A stretch of DNA of 38,294 nucleotides from Streptomyces humicola (GTDB lineage Bacteria > Actinomycetota > Actinomycetes > Streptomycetales > Streptomycetaceae): positions 1-38,294 of the forward strand of contig NZ_JANFNG010000047.1 in NCBI RefSeq assembly GCF_024436035.1. Direction: 5' to 3'. Shown here piece after piece: positions 26,713 through 33,821 of the stretch (position 1 is the stretch's first letter; the number at the start of each line of letters is the position of its first letter). The notes below the pieces were generated by a model, which was not told the DNA's origin, did not search any database, and was given only the letters and a program-made list of their open reading frames with translations. A program made the position numbers and the translations under genes.

Positions 26713-29487
26713 ATGACCCGGCTACTGGGTCGATCGCACCAGGGAAAGCCCTCCTGTACCTCGACCGGGACCGCGACCGGGACCCCGCCGGGCGGGAGGG
26801 TTCCCAGCCTTGCCCGGATCCCGTCCGACGAACAGCAGCGACGCAGCCGCTGGCACTCGGCGGCGAACCTGCGCAGCCTGGCCGGCCAGGTCTTCGTCCT
26901 GCAGGTGATCATCGTCCTGCTGCTCGCTGCCGCCGCAGTGGGCGAGGTGATCCTGCAGACCCGGCACGACACCACGACGGAGGCGCGCAACCGGTCGCTC
27001 GCCGTCGCCCAGACCTTCGCCAACTCCCCGGGGATCGTCGCGGCACTGCACTCGCCCAATCCGACCGCCATCCTGCAGCCGGATGCCGAGGCGGCGCGCA
27101 AGCTCACCGGCGTCGACTTCATCGTCGTCACCAACACACAGGGCATCCGCTACACCCACCCCATCCGCAACCGGATCGGGAAGAAGTTCGTCGGCAACAT
27201 CGGGCCGCCGCTCGCCGGGCACCCCGTCACCGAGAATATCAAGGGAACGATCGGCCCGCTGGTGCAGGCCAACGTTCCCGTCTTCGACCCGCACCACAAG
27301 GTCGTCGGCATAGTCTCCGCCGGGGTCACGATCAACAAGATCGGCGCCACGGTCAACCGCCAGATGCCCGTCCTGTTCACCGGCGCGGCCGTGGCGGTGC
27401 TCCTCGCCGCCGGCGGGACCGCGCTTGTCAGCAGACGCCTGCGACGCCAGACCCATGGCCTCGAACCGGCCGAGATGACACGCATGTACGAGCACCACGA
27501 CGCGGTGCTGCACGCCGTCAAGGAGGGCGTGATCATCGTCGGCGGGGACGGCCGGTTGCTGCTCGCCAACGACGAGGCCGCCCGGCTGCTCGGTCTGCCC
27601 CCCGACGCGGAGGGGCGCCTGGTCACCGAGCTCGGCCTGGAGGAGCGGGCCGCCACCCTGCTCGCCTCGGGCCGCGTCGTCACCGACGAGGTGCTGCCTT
27701 CCGGTGACCGGCTGCTCGCGGTGAACAACCGGCCGACCGACCGCAACGGCGGACCGCCCGGCAGCGTGGCGACGCTGCGCGACACCACCGAGCTGCGGGT
27801 CCTCTCGAGCAAGGCCGACGCGGCCCGCAGGCGCCTGAAGCTGCTGTATGACGCGAGCGTGTGCATCGGCACCACCCTCGACGTCACCCGCACCGCGGAG
27901 GAGCTGGCGCAGGTCGCCGTCCCCGGGTTTGCCGACTTCGTCACCGTCGACCTCGCGGAGCCGGTGCTGCGCGGCGAGGAGCCGGCGCGCCGGGACGGCA
28001 CCGAGATGCGCCGGGTCGCCGTCGGCGGCATCCGCGACGACTTCCCCTTCTATCCCGTGGGCCGGCGGTTCGCCTTCGCCCCCGCCACGCCGCAGGCGGC
28101 AGGGCTCGGCAGCGGGCGGGCGGTCCTCGCACCGCGCCTCGACGACGTCCCCGGGTGGCGGACCCAGGACCCCGAACGCACCAAGCGGATCATCGACTAC
28201 GGCATCCACTCGCTGATCACCGTGCCGCTGCGGGCGCGCGGCGACATCCTCGGCATGGTCAACTTCTGGCGGTCCCAGAAACCCGAGCCCTTCGAGAGCG
28301 ACGATCTCTCGCTCGCGGAGGAGCTGGTGGCACGGGCTGCGGTGTGCATCGACAACGCCCGCCGCTACACCCGCGAGCACACCATGGCCGTCACCCTGCA
28401 GCGCAGCCTGCTCCCCCGCGGGCTGCCCGAGCAGAGCGCCCTCGACGTCGCCTACCGCTATCTGCCCGCGCAGGCGGGGGTCGGCGGCGACTGGTTCGAC
28501 GTCATCCCGCTGCCGGGGGCGCGCGTCGCCCTGGTGGTGGGCGACGTCGTCGGCCACGGACTGCATGCCGCCGCGACGATGGGCCGGCTGCGCACCGCGG
28601 TCCACAACTTCTCCGCGCTCGACCTGCCGCCCGACGAGCTGCTCGGCCACCTCGACGAGCTGATCGGCCGCATCGACACCGACGAGGCGGCGGCCGGAGG
28701 TGAGCTGTCCGTCGCGGGCGCCACCTGCCTGTACGCGATCTACGACCCGGTCGCCCGGCAGTGTGTGCTCTCCCGGGCCGGGCACCCGCCGCCCGCGCTC
28801 GTGCACCCCGACGGCCGGGTGGAGTTCCCCGAGCTGCCCGCCGGGCTGCCGCTGGGCCTGGGCAGCCTGCCGTTCGAGACGGCGGAGTGGCACGTGCCGG
28901 AGGGCAGCCAGCTCGTCCTCTACACCGACGGGCTGATCGAGGACCGCGACCGGGACATCGACGTCGGCTTCGGGCTGCTGCGCGAGTCGCTGTCGCGCGC
29001 CGGCCGCAGTCCGGAGGAGACCTGCGCGGCGGTGCTCGACGCGATGCTCCCGGACCGGCAGAGCCGCCAGAGCGACGACATCGCGCTGCTCGTGGCCCGT
29101 ACCCGCGGGCTGCAGCCCAACCAGGTGGCCGAATGGGACGTGCCGTCGGATCCGGCAGCGGTGGCGGGGGTGCGTGCCGACGTCACCCGCAGGCTGTCGG
29201 AGTGGGGCCTGGACGAGGTGGCGTTCACCACGGAGCTGATCCTCAGCGAGCTGATCACCAACGCCATCCGCTACACCAACGGCCCGATCCAGGTCCGGCT
29301 GCTGCGCGACCGCACCTTGATCTGCGAGGTCTCGGACTCCAGCAACACCTCCCCGCATCTGCGGTATGCGGCCACCACGGACGAGGGCGGGCGCGGCCTG
29401 TTCCTCGTCGCGCAGCTCGCCGACCGGTGGGGGACGCGTTACACCAGCGCGGGCAAGGTCATCTGGACCGAGCAGTTCTTGCCGTAG
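26713..29487 (+). CDS. Membrane sensor PP2C phosphatase (Cache-PAS-GAF-SpoIIE-HATPase)
   Basis: The 924-residue protein has TM1 at about 56-80, an extracytoplasmic Cache-like sensor (DFIVVTNTQGIRYTHP, KKFVGNIGPPLAG) and TM2 at about 217-240. PAS (about 255-350) and GAF (about 362-535) domains follow. The SpoIIE PP2C domain has VGGDWFDV near 590, GDVVGHG and YTDGLIEDRD near 737, and a C-terminal HATPase has the N-box ELILSELITNAIRY near 841. The sensor is CitA/DcuS-like, so a small ligand such as a carboxylate is possible. It probably controls a sigma or anti-sigma partner switch. The ATG at 26713 lacks a clear SD, so the true start may be downstream. Confidence 0.92.
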   Translation: MTRLLGRSHQGKPSCTSTGTATGTPPGGRVPSLARIPSDEQQRRSRWHSAANLRSLAGQVFVLQVIIVLLLAAAAVGEVILQTRHDTTTEARNRSLAVAQTFANSPGIVAALHSPNPTAILQPDAEAARKLTGVDFIVVTNTQGIRYTHPIRNRIGKKFVGNIGPPLAGHPVTENIKGTIGPLVQANVPVFDPHHKVVGIVSAGVTINKIGATVNRQMPVLFTGAAVAVLLAAGGTALVSRRLRRQTHGLEPAEMTRMYEHHDAVLHAVKEGVIIVGGDGRLLLANDEAARLLGLPPDAEGRLVTELGLEERAATLLASGRVVTDEVLPSGDRLLAVNNRPTDRNGGPPGSVATLRDTTELRVLSSKADAARRRLKLLYDASVCIGTTLDVTRTAEELAQVAVPGFADFVTVDLAEPVLRGEEPARRDGTEMRRVAVGGIRDDFPFYPVGRRFAFAPATPQAAGLGSGRAVLAPRLDDVPGWRTQDPERTKRIIDYGIHSLITVPLRARGDILGMVNFWRSQKPEPFESDDLSLAEELVARAAVCIDNARRYTREHTMAVTLQRSLLPRGLPEQSALDVAYRYLPAQAGVGGDWFDVIPLPGARVALVVGDVVGHGLHAAATMGRLRTAVHNFSALDLPPDELLGHLDELIGRIDTDEAAAGGELSVAGATCLYAIYDPVARQCVLSRAGHPPPALVHPDGRVEFPELPAGLPLGLGSLPFETAEWHVPEGSQLVLYTDGLIEDRDRDIDVGFGLLRESLSRAGRSPEETCAAVLDAMLPDRQSRQSDDIALLVARTRGLQPNQVAEWDVPSDPAAVAGVRADVTRRLSEWGLDEVAFTTELILSELITNAIRYTNGPIQVRLLRDRTLICEVSDSSNTSPHLRYAATTDEGGRGLFLVAQLADRWGTRYTSAGKVIWTEQFLP

Positions 29488-29737
29488 TCGTAGCCGTAGC
29501 AGAAGGCGTTGCCGTGCCGGCGGCTGCGGCCTTCGGCGCGGTCGGGCCGACTTGCCTGGTCACCGCGAGCACCGCCGTGTCGTCGGCCTGATGGCCGCCG
29601 CTCCACCGCTCCAGATCCCGCACCAGGGCCTCGATCACGTCGCGCGGGCGCCGGAACGGCCCGCGTCCCGCGAGGCGCTAAGACGGGTCGTAGAAGGTGC
29701 CGTCCCCTTCCCGCGCCTCCGTCCCGCCGTCAGGCGT
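29459..29737 (-). pseudogene. 3' relic of a SpoIIE-type PP2C phosphatase
   Basis: On the minus strand the frame reads TPDGGTEAREGDGTFYDPS, TAG stop, RLAGRGPFRRPRDVIEAL, then VRDLERWSGGHQADDTAVLAVTR and a Thr/Ala tail to TGA at 29459. This is the end of a SpoIIE/PP2C domain, from the YTDGVTEAR motif to the last strand (HQADDTAVLAV), with an internal stop at the PS-RL position. Everything upstream is lost and the relic abuts and slightly overlaps the 3' end of cdd. It also overlaps the 3' end of the convergent large phosphatase gene by about 29 bp. Confidence 0.72.
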
Positions 29738-30167
29738 CGCCCTCCGACTGGTGGTCCGTCCACACGTACGCCTCCGGCAGCAGATCGGCGACGGGGACGG
29801 CGCGCAGCCGCTCACCCTCGCCCGCTTGGCCCTTGATCACGACCTTGATCCCCGGGGCGTAGTCGAACAGCACCTGACGGCAGCGTCCGCACGGCGGGAT
29901 CACCCCACGGCCGCCGTCACCCACCGCGACGATCATGTCCAGCTCGTATGCGCCCTGGGCCGCCGCCGCACCGATCACCACGAGCTCCGCGCACGGCCCG
30001 CCCGTGAAGTGGTAGACGTTCACCCCGGTGACGATGCGTCCGTCGCGGGCGTGCGCCGCGGCGGCCACGGTGTGGTTGTCGCCACGGCAGTACGTGCGGG
30101 CGACGTGTTCGGCGGCGTTCAGGAGTTGGCCGATGAGTTCGGCGTCGTCGGCTGTGGTGCCCATCAC
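29730..30167 (-). CDS. cdd: Cytidine deaminase family enzyme
   Basis: The 145-residue protein has the zinc deaminase motifs: C59-A-E61 (GGPCAELVVIGAA) with catalytic Glu, and P-C93-G-R-C96 (PPCGRCRQVLFDYAPG). Cytidine deaminases convert cytidine and deoxycytidine to uridine forms in pyrimidine salvage. The sequence around CRGDNHTVAAAAHARDG is also similar to blasticidin-S-deaminase-like members, so substrate range is open. The start is GTG 30167 or the next codon, ATG 30164. No thymidine phosphorylase gene is adjacent. Confidence 0.9.
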   Translation of the reverse strand: MMGTTADDAELIGQLLNAAEHVARTYCRGDNHTVAAAAHARDGRIVTGVNVYHFTGGPCAELVVIGAAAAQGAYELDMIVAVGDGGRGVIPPCGRCRQVLFDYAPGIKVVIKGQAGEGERLRAVPVADLLPEAYVWTDHQSEGDA

Positions 30168-30596
30168 TGTTCATCCCTCTGCTGTGCCCTACGGCGCGTG
30201 ACACCTGTCACTTTTTCACCAACCGCGTGCACGGCGCTCGGCAGTGGTCACCGCACGGCCAGTGAAGACGTCGGTGACCTCCCGCACGGGACCTAGGCCC
30301 CAAAACGAGCGGGTCTAGTAGCCGGCACCCTGCGCAGCCGCGCAGGGCCTGTCCGGGACGAAGGACGAGGGGTCCTTCCCACTAGGACCGGTAGTGGACG
30401 AGGGCGATTGCCAAGCCCGTGGCCGCCGGGTCAACGGGGATGCGTCGCCAGCCGCTACGGCAGATCCGTGGCCGCGCCGCGCATCACCCATCCAGGCGTT
30501 CCCCGCCCGCAGCACCCCGCTGCGCGCTGCGTCACGGGCACGCGGCCGTGCGACTCCCCTACCTGGAGGTCAATGCCGCATGTCGTTCCTGACGCG
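30168..30596. other. 429-bp intergenic region
   Basis: No gene is supported. It holds a perfect hairpin, CCCTGCGC-AGCC-GCGCAGGG, at 30328-30347, which could terminate the pentapeptide operon. A second inverted repeat, GGTCC/GGACC, lies near 30370-30390. Short ORFs here have shadow-like composition. Confidence 0.5.
30328..30347. terminator. Possible hairpin terminator
   Basis: The 8-bp perfect stem with a 4-nt loop lies downstream of the pentapeptide gene (minus strand), about 250 bp past its stop, and upstream of cdd. There is no U-tract. Confidence 0.4.
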
Positions 30597-31283
30597 TCAG
30601 TCGCCGTCCTGGACCGTGATGCCGAGCGCCTGCGCCAACTGCGGTGCGAGGTCGAGCAGTTGTGTGCTGCTGATGGTGGCTCCGTGCAGGCCGTCCTGCC
30701 CGAGCGCAATGCCCAGCGCGACGGCTCCGCGCAGATCGACCCCGGTCATCCGCGCGTTGCCGAACCGCACCTTCTCCAGCGTCGAGCCGGGAAATGTGAC
30801 GTTGGCCAAGCCCGCGCCGCCGAAGTCGGCGTCGCGCAGCACGCAGTCGACGAATGAGACGTCCCGAAGCGTCGCACTGCGGAGGTTCACCGCATCGAGC
30901 TTGCAGTTGTAGAACGTCACACGGCGCATCTCGCTGCCGTACATCTCGAGCCCGGCGAAAGCGCTCGCCACGACCTCGGCGTCCAGCCAGTTCGTCTCCG
31001 CCAGATCGGTGCCGACCCAGCGCACGGTGTGCAGCCACACGTCGCTGAAGCGGGCGCGCCGGAAGCGGCCGCCGTTGAACGCGACCGAGGAGAGGGCGCA
31101 TTCGATCAAACTCGCGTCGCCGCCGTCCGCCTCCTCGAAGTCACGGCCCTCGATCAGGACCGTGTCGTAGCGCTCTTCACTCACCAGCTGCCCGTCGAGC
31201 GGCCGCAGATGGCCGGCGTACGGGAGACCGGCGAGCGCGCGCGGGGGCGGCGGGCACCACGGGGATGCGGGCGTTCGTCCCAT
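30597..31283 (-). CDS. Pentapeptide-repeat protein
   Basis: The 228-residue protein has about 20 tandem five-residue repeats of the A(D/N)LxX type from about residue 60 to 195. Examples are GGRFRRARFSDVWLH, SAFAGLEMYGSEMRRVTFYN, NLRSATLRDVSFVDC and DADFGGAGLANVTFPGSTL. These fold into a right-handed quadrilateral beta-helix. Some family members protect DNA gyrase, but most have no known role. ATG 31283 lies one base after the TGA of the methyltransferase gene (TGACATG), implying translational coupling. The longer upstream frame only shadows that gene. Confidence 0.88.
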   Translation of the reverse strand: MGRTPASPWCPPPPRALAGLPYAGHLRPLDGQLVSEERYDTVLIEGRDFEEADGGDASLIECALSSVAFNGGRFRRARFSDVWLHTVRWVGTDLAETNWLDAEVVASAFAGLEMYGSEMRRVTFYNCKLDAVNLRSATLRDVSFVDCVLRDADFGGAGLANVTFPGSTLEKVRFGNARMTGVDLRGAVALGIALGQDGLHGATISSTQLLDLAPQLAQALGITVQDGD

Positions 31284-31284
31284 G

Positions 31285-32139
31285 TCAGCCGCGGACCGCG
31301 TGGGCGAGCCAGGTCGAGGGGAGCTCCGGGACCTTGCGGCCGTGGCCGATCGACGGGTCGGAGCCCGCGTACACCTCGGCGCGCCAGCCGAATCCGGCGA
31401 GCCACGGCTCCAGGTCGTCGCGGGCCGACAGCCACGCGGCACCGTTGGCCTCGACCGCCTCCCGCGCCGACCGGCCGGCCTCGCCCATCATCACCGTGTT
31501 GTTGTGTTCGAGCAGCAGCTCACTGCCGGGCGCCGACAGCTCCGTGACCGTCGTCAGCAGCGCATCGACTGCCTCGGACGGCAGATACGGCAGCAGCCCC
31601 TCGATCAGCCAGGCCGTCGGCGCACCGGGGTCGAAGCCCGCGCCGAGCAGGTGCGGCGCCCAGTCGGCGCCGAGGTCCGCGGTCACGGCCTGGCGTTCGC
31701 AGCGCGGTGCGAGACCGGAGCCGTCGAGCAGCTCCTCCTTGAACGCGATCATGTCGGGCAGATCGAGTTCGTACCACCGCGTGCCGGCCGGCCAGTCGAG
31801 CCGTAGCGCGCGGCTGTCGAGTCCGGCGGCGAGCACGACCACCTGGCGGATGCCCTTCCCGCGCACCGCGGCGAGGAGCCGGTCGTCGAAATACCGGGTG
31901 CGTACCGCGAAATAGGCGAACGTGTCTCCCGCGCGCCAGTCCGCGAGCAGGGCGTCCTCGACCGCGTCGATGCTCCCCGCAAGCTGGGCCATCTCGGGGC
32001 TGTCCGCGAGCCTGGTGAGCGCCACCTCGGCGAACGGATCGTTGAAGAGCGCGTCGGGGCGCCGGCTCTCCTGCAACCGCGTCCAGGAGATGAAGATCGC
32101 GGTGCGGCCGACGCCTTCGGGAATGCGGACTCCAGGCAC
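31285..32139 (-). CDS. Class I SAM-dependent methyltransferase (LCMT/PPM-like)
   Basis: The 284-residue protein belongs to the leucine-carboxyl-methyltransferase-like family (TIGR00027 type) common in actinobacteria. Signatures include RTAIFISWTRLQESRRPDAL, VVVLAAGLDSRALRLDWP (SAM-binding loop), WYELDLPDMIAFKEELL and TAWLIEGLLPYLP. The substrate is unknown; relatives often modify secondary metabolites or small carboxylates. The start is GTG 32139. It forms a two-gene unit with the downstream pentapeptide gene. Confidence 0.92.
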   Translation of the reverse strand: MPGVRIPEGVGRTAIFISWTRLQESRRPDALFNDPFAEVALTRLADSPEMAQLAGSIDAVEDALLADWRAGDTFAYFAVRTRYFDDRLLAAVRGKGIRQVVVLAAGLDSRALRLDWPAGTRWYELDLPDMIAFKEELLDGSGLAPRCERQAVTADLGADWAPHLLGAGFDPGAPTAWLIEGLLPYLPSEAVDALLTTVTELSAPGSELLLEHNNTVMMGEAGRSAREAVEANGAAWLSARDDLEPWLAGFGWRAEVYAGSDPSIGHGRKVPELPSTWLAHAVRG

Positions 32140-32156
32140 AGGGGCAGGCTACAACG

Positions 32157-32912
32157 CTAGGAGCACCACAGGAGGAAACACGTAGGGGTGTGCGTGGGCT
32201 TCGGGGTGGGGGCCGGGCTCGGCGCGACCCGCGTGGGCGACGGCTGCGGCGCGGGCGGCGCCTGCGTGGCGGTCGGTTGGGAGGTGAGCGGGGTGGTCGC
32301 GGATATCGGGGCGACCGAGTGCGCGGAGGCGACGGAGTGCGCGGAGGCGGACGGCTTGGGCCCGCGCGTCGGGACTGCCACGGCCGGGTCGGCTCCGACA
32401 GAGCTCGCGGACGCAGCGGCGGGAGTGGTGACCGCCGCACCTGCTTGAGCCGCCGTCGTCTGCGCCCCCGAGGAGTCGTCCGACGAGGAGCCGCTCGGCA
32501 GCAGCCCGTCCGGCAGCACGGCCACCACGACGCCGACGAGCGCGGCGCCGACGGCGATGCTGAACACCAGCTTGGTCTTCCTCGCCTTGGGGCGCCGTGC
32601 CCGGCGAGGTCCCGTGGCCCGGCGGCGCGACCCTGCCCGGTGCCCGGTGGAGGCGCGGGCCTGGGCCCGGGTCTGCGCCCGGGTCTGGGCGCGCCCGCGC
32701 GGCTCGGGACCGGGCTCAGAAACGGGGTCGGGCGCGGGCTCAGGCTCGGGCATCGGTGGAATGAGGCTCTGGTAGAGGGGATGCGGCATGGTGGGCACCT
32801 CGGCGCCCGGCTCGCGCACCACGGGCCTGACGGGTGCGCTGACCGGCATCCCGCACACCCCGCACGAGTGTGCACCGCCCAGGTAACTCCCGCACCCAGC
32901 GCAATAGTCCAT
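32157..32912 (-). CDS. Zinc-ribbon, single-TM, Pro/Thr/Ser-rich protein
   Basis: The 251-residue protein begins with a four-Cys zinc ribbon (MDYCAGCGSYLGGAHSCGVC). An Arg-rich RAQTRAQTRAQARA repeat linker follows, then a single TM (about 111-130) and a long Ser/Pro/Thr-rich outer segment with the repeat SAHSVASAHSVA, ending in CFLLWCS. It resembles the Streptomyces SCO2400-type family, from memory. The function is unknown. ATG 32912 is chosen because the ribbon begins there. It lies 17 bp upstream of the methyltransferase start. Confidence 0.75.
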   Translation of the reverse strand: MDYCAGCGSYLGGAHSCGVCGMPVSAPVRPVVREPGAEVPTMPHPLYQSLIPPMPEPEPAPDPVSEPGPEPRGRAQTRAQTRAQARASTGHRAGSRRRATGPRRARRPKARKTKLVFSIAVGAALVGVVVAVLPDGLLPSGSSSDDSSGAQTTAAQAGAAVTTPAAASASSVGADPAVAVPTRGPKPSASAHSVASAHSVAPISATTPLTSQPTATQAPPAPQPSPTRVAPSPAPTPKPTHTPTCFLLWCS

Positions 32913-33030
32913 GCGCCTGCCCGTCCCCTCGTTCACCTCCCCCATCCGCCCTGTGGCGGCTGACGATACCGGCACAGGTTGCGCGGACACCACGTCCATC
33001 AGGTGAAGAGACTGCGAAGCATGTGGCATG

Positions 33031-33106
33031 TGGTGGGCCGTCAGGGGCTCGAACCCTGAACCAATGGATTAAAAGTCCACTGCTCTGCCAATTGAGCTAA
33101 CGGCCC
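33031..33106 (-). tRNA. tRNA-Lys (UUU), first copy
   Basis: Minus-strand cloverleaf with acceptor GGGCCGT/ACGGCCC, D-arm GCTC-AATTGGCA-GAGC, anticodon loop CTTTTAA (anticodon TTT) and T-arm CAGGG-TTCGAGC-CCCTG. The 3' CCA is encoded (33031-33033), unlike in the second copy. Confidence 0.96.
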
Positions 33107-33126
33107 GCACCCGCAGCATAGCCGGG
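33059..33126 (-). repeat. 68-bp direct repeat, copy 1 (tRNA-Lys 5' part plus upstream)
   Basis: Identical to 33736-33803 (offset 677 bp). It covers the 5' two thirds of the tRNA and about 20 bp upstream of it. Confidence 0.9.
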
Positions 33127-33253
33127 GCGGGCTGCGTTCCCGTCAGTGCGACGGGCATGGGACCGCCCACGCCTTGATCTTCCGGAATGCAGAAAATAGT
33201 ATCCATCTAGAGAAAAATCTCGACCCCTCTGCATGCCGCAAGGAGCCCTTCAT

Positions 33254-33643
33254 ATGGCACACATGTTCCTCAACGGCCAGGCGATGGAAGGCGGGCCCTT
33301 CCACCACCATCTGAAGGGCGCGCCGCAGATCGCCCGGACCCGCACCGCGGCCGGCTACCGCTTCTTCTCCATCCACGACACCTGCCCCGGACTGCTGCCG
33401 GATCCGTCGTCGGACGCCGCCATCGAGGGCGAGGTCTACGACGTGCCGGAGGAGGTGCTGCGCGACGAGCTGCTGCCGGGGGAGCCGCCGGAGCTGGAGT
33501 TCGGGATCATCAAGCTGGAGGACGGCTCCCCGTGCTTCTCGATGGTCCTGCGGCGCGGAGAGCTGGAGCGGGGCGTCCACAAGGAGATCACCGAGTTCGG
33601 CGGCTGGCGCGCCTACCTCGCGGCGCTCGGCCGCGAGTACTGA
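33254..33643 (+). CDS. Allophanate-hydrolase C-terminal-like (gamma-glutamylcyclotransferase-fold) protein
   Basis: The 129-residue protein resembles the stand-alone version of the C-terminal domain of allophanate hydrolase. Matching segments are MFLNGQAMEGGPFHHHLKGA, YRFFSIHDTCPGLLPDPSSD, GEVYDVPEEVLRDELLPGEP, ELEFGIIKLEDGS and ITEFGGWRAYLAA. No urea carboxylase or allophanate hydrolase gene is nearby, so its substrate is unclear. ATG 33254 has AAGGAG nine bases upstream. The gene lies between two tRNA-Lys genes on the opposite strand. Confidence 0.85.
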   Translation: MAHMFLNGQAMEGGPFHHHLKGAPQIARTRTAAGYRFFSIHDTCPGLLPDPSSDAAIEGEVYDVPEEVLRDELLPGEPPELEFGIIKLEDGSPCFSMVLRRGELERGVHKEITEFGGWRAYLAALGREY

Positions 33644-33650
33644 CGTACCG

Positions 33651-33682
33651 CTGTCCGGCTGTACTGCTGTCCGGCTGTACTG
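33651..33682. repeat. 16-bp tandem repeat
   Basis: CTGTCCGGCTGTACTG occurs twice in perfect tandem just after the stop of the preceding gene and about 30 bp from the second tRNA-Lys. Confidence 0.75.
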
Positions 33683-33710
33683 ACCGAGCAGCGGACCGGG
33701 TGGGTCCAGG

Positions 33711-33783
33711 TGGGCCGTGTGGGACTCGAACCCACAACCAATGGATTAAAAGTCCACTGCTCTGCCAATTGAGCTAACGGCCC
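33711..33783 (-). tRNA. tRNA-Lys (UUU), second copy
   Basis: Same acceptor, D-arm and anticodon arm (TTT) as the first copy. The T-arm differs by paired changes: GTGGG-TTCGAGT-CCCAC. CCA is not encoded (the next bases read CCT). Upstream sequence matches the first copy for about 20 bp. Confidence 0.96.
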
Positions 33784-33803
33784 GCACCCGCAGCATAGCC
33801 GGG
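33736..33803 (-). repeat. 68-bp direct repeat, copy 2
   Basis: Identical to 33059-33126. Divergence on one side begins in the T-arm, and on the other side about 20 bp upstream of the tRNA 5' end. Confidence 0.9.
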
Positions 33804-33821
33804 CAGGGGCTGCGGCTTCGC

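Noticed and set aside
26722-29358. 878-residue open frame antisense to the sensor phosphatase
   Set aside because: Long antisense frames are expected in very GC-rich coding DNA. The plus-strand frame has clear Cache, PAS, GAF, PP2C and HATPase motifs, while this one has low-complexity Arg/Gly/Val sequence.
33059-33803. tRNA-Lys repeats as attL/attR of an integrated element
   Set aside because: Integration repeats usually copy the 3' part of the tRNA; here the 5' part is shared. The 0.6-kb interval has no integrase or mobility gene.
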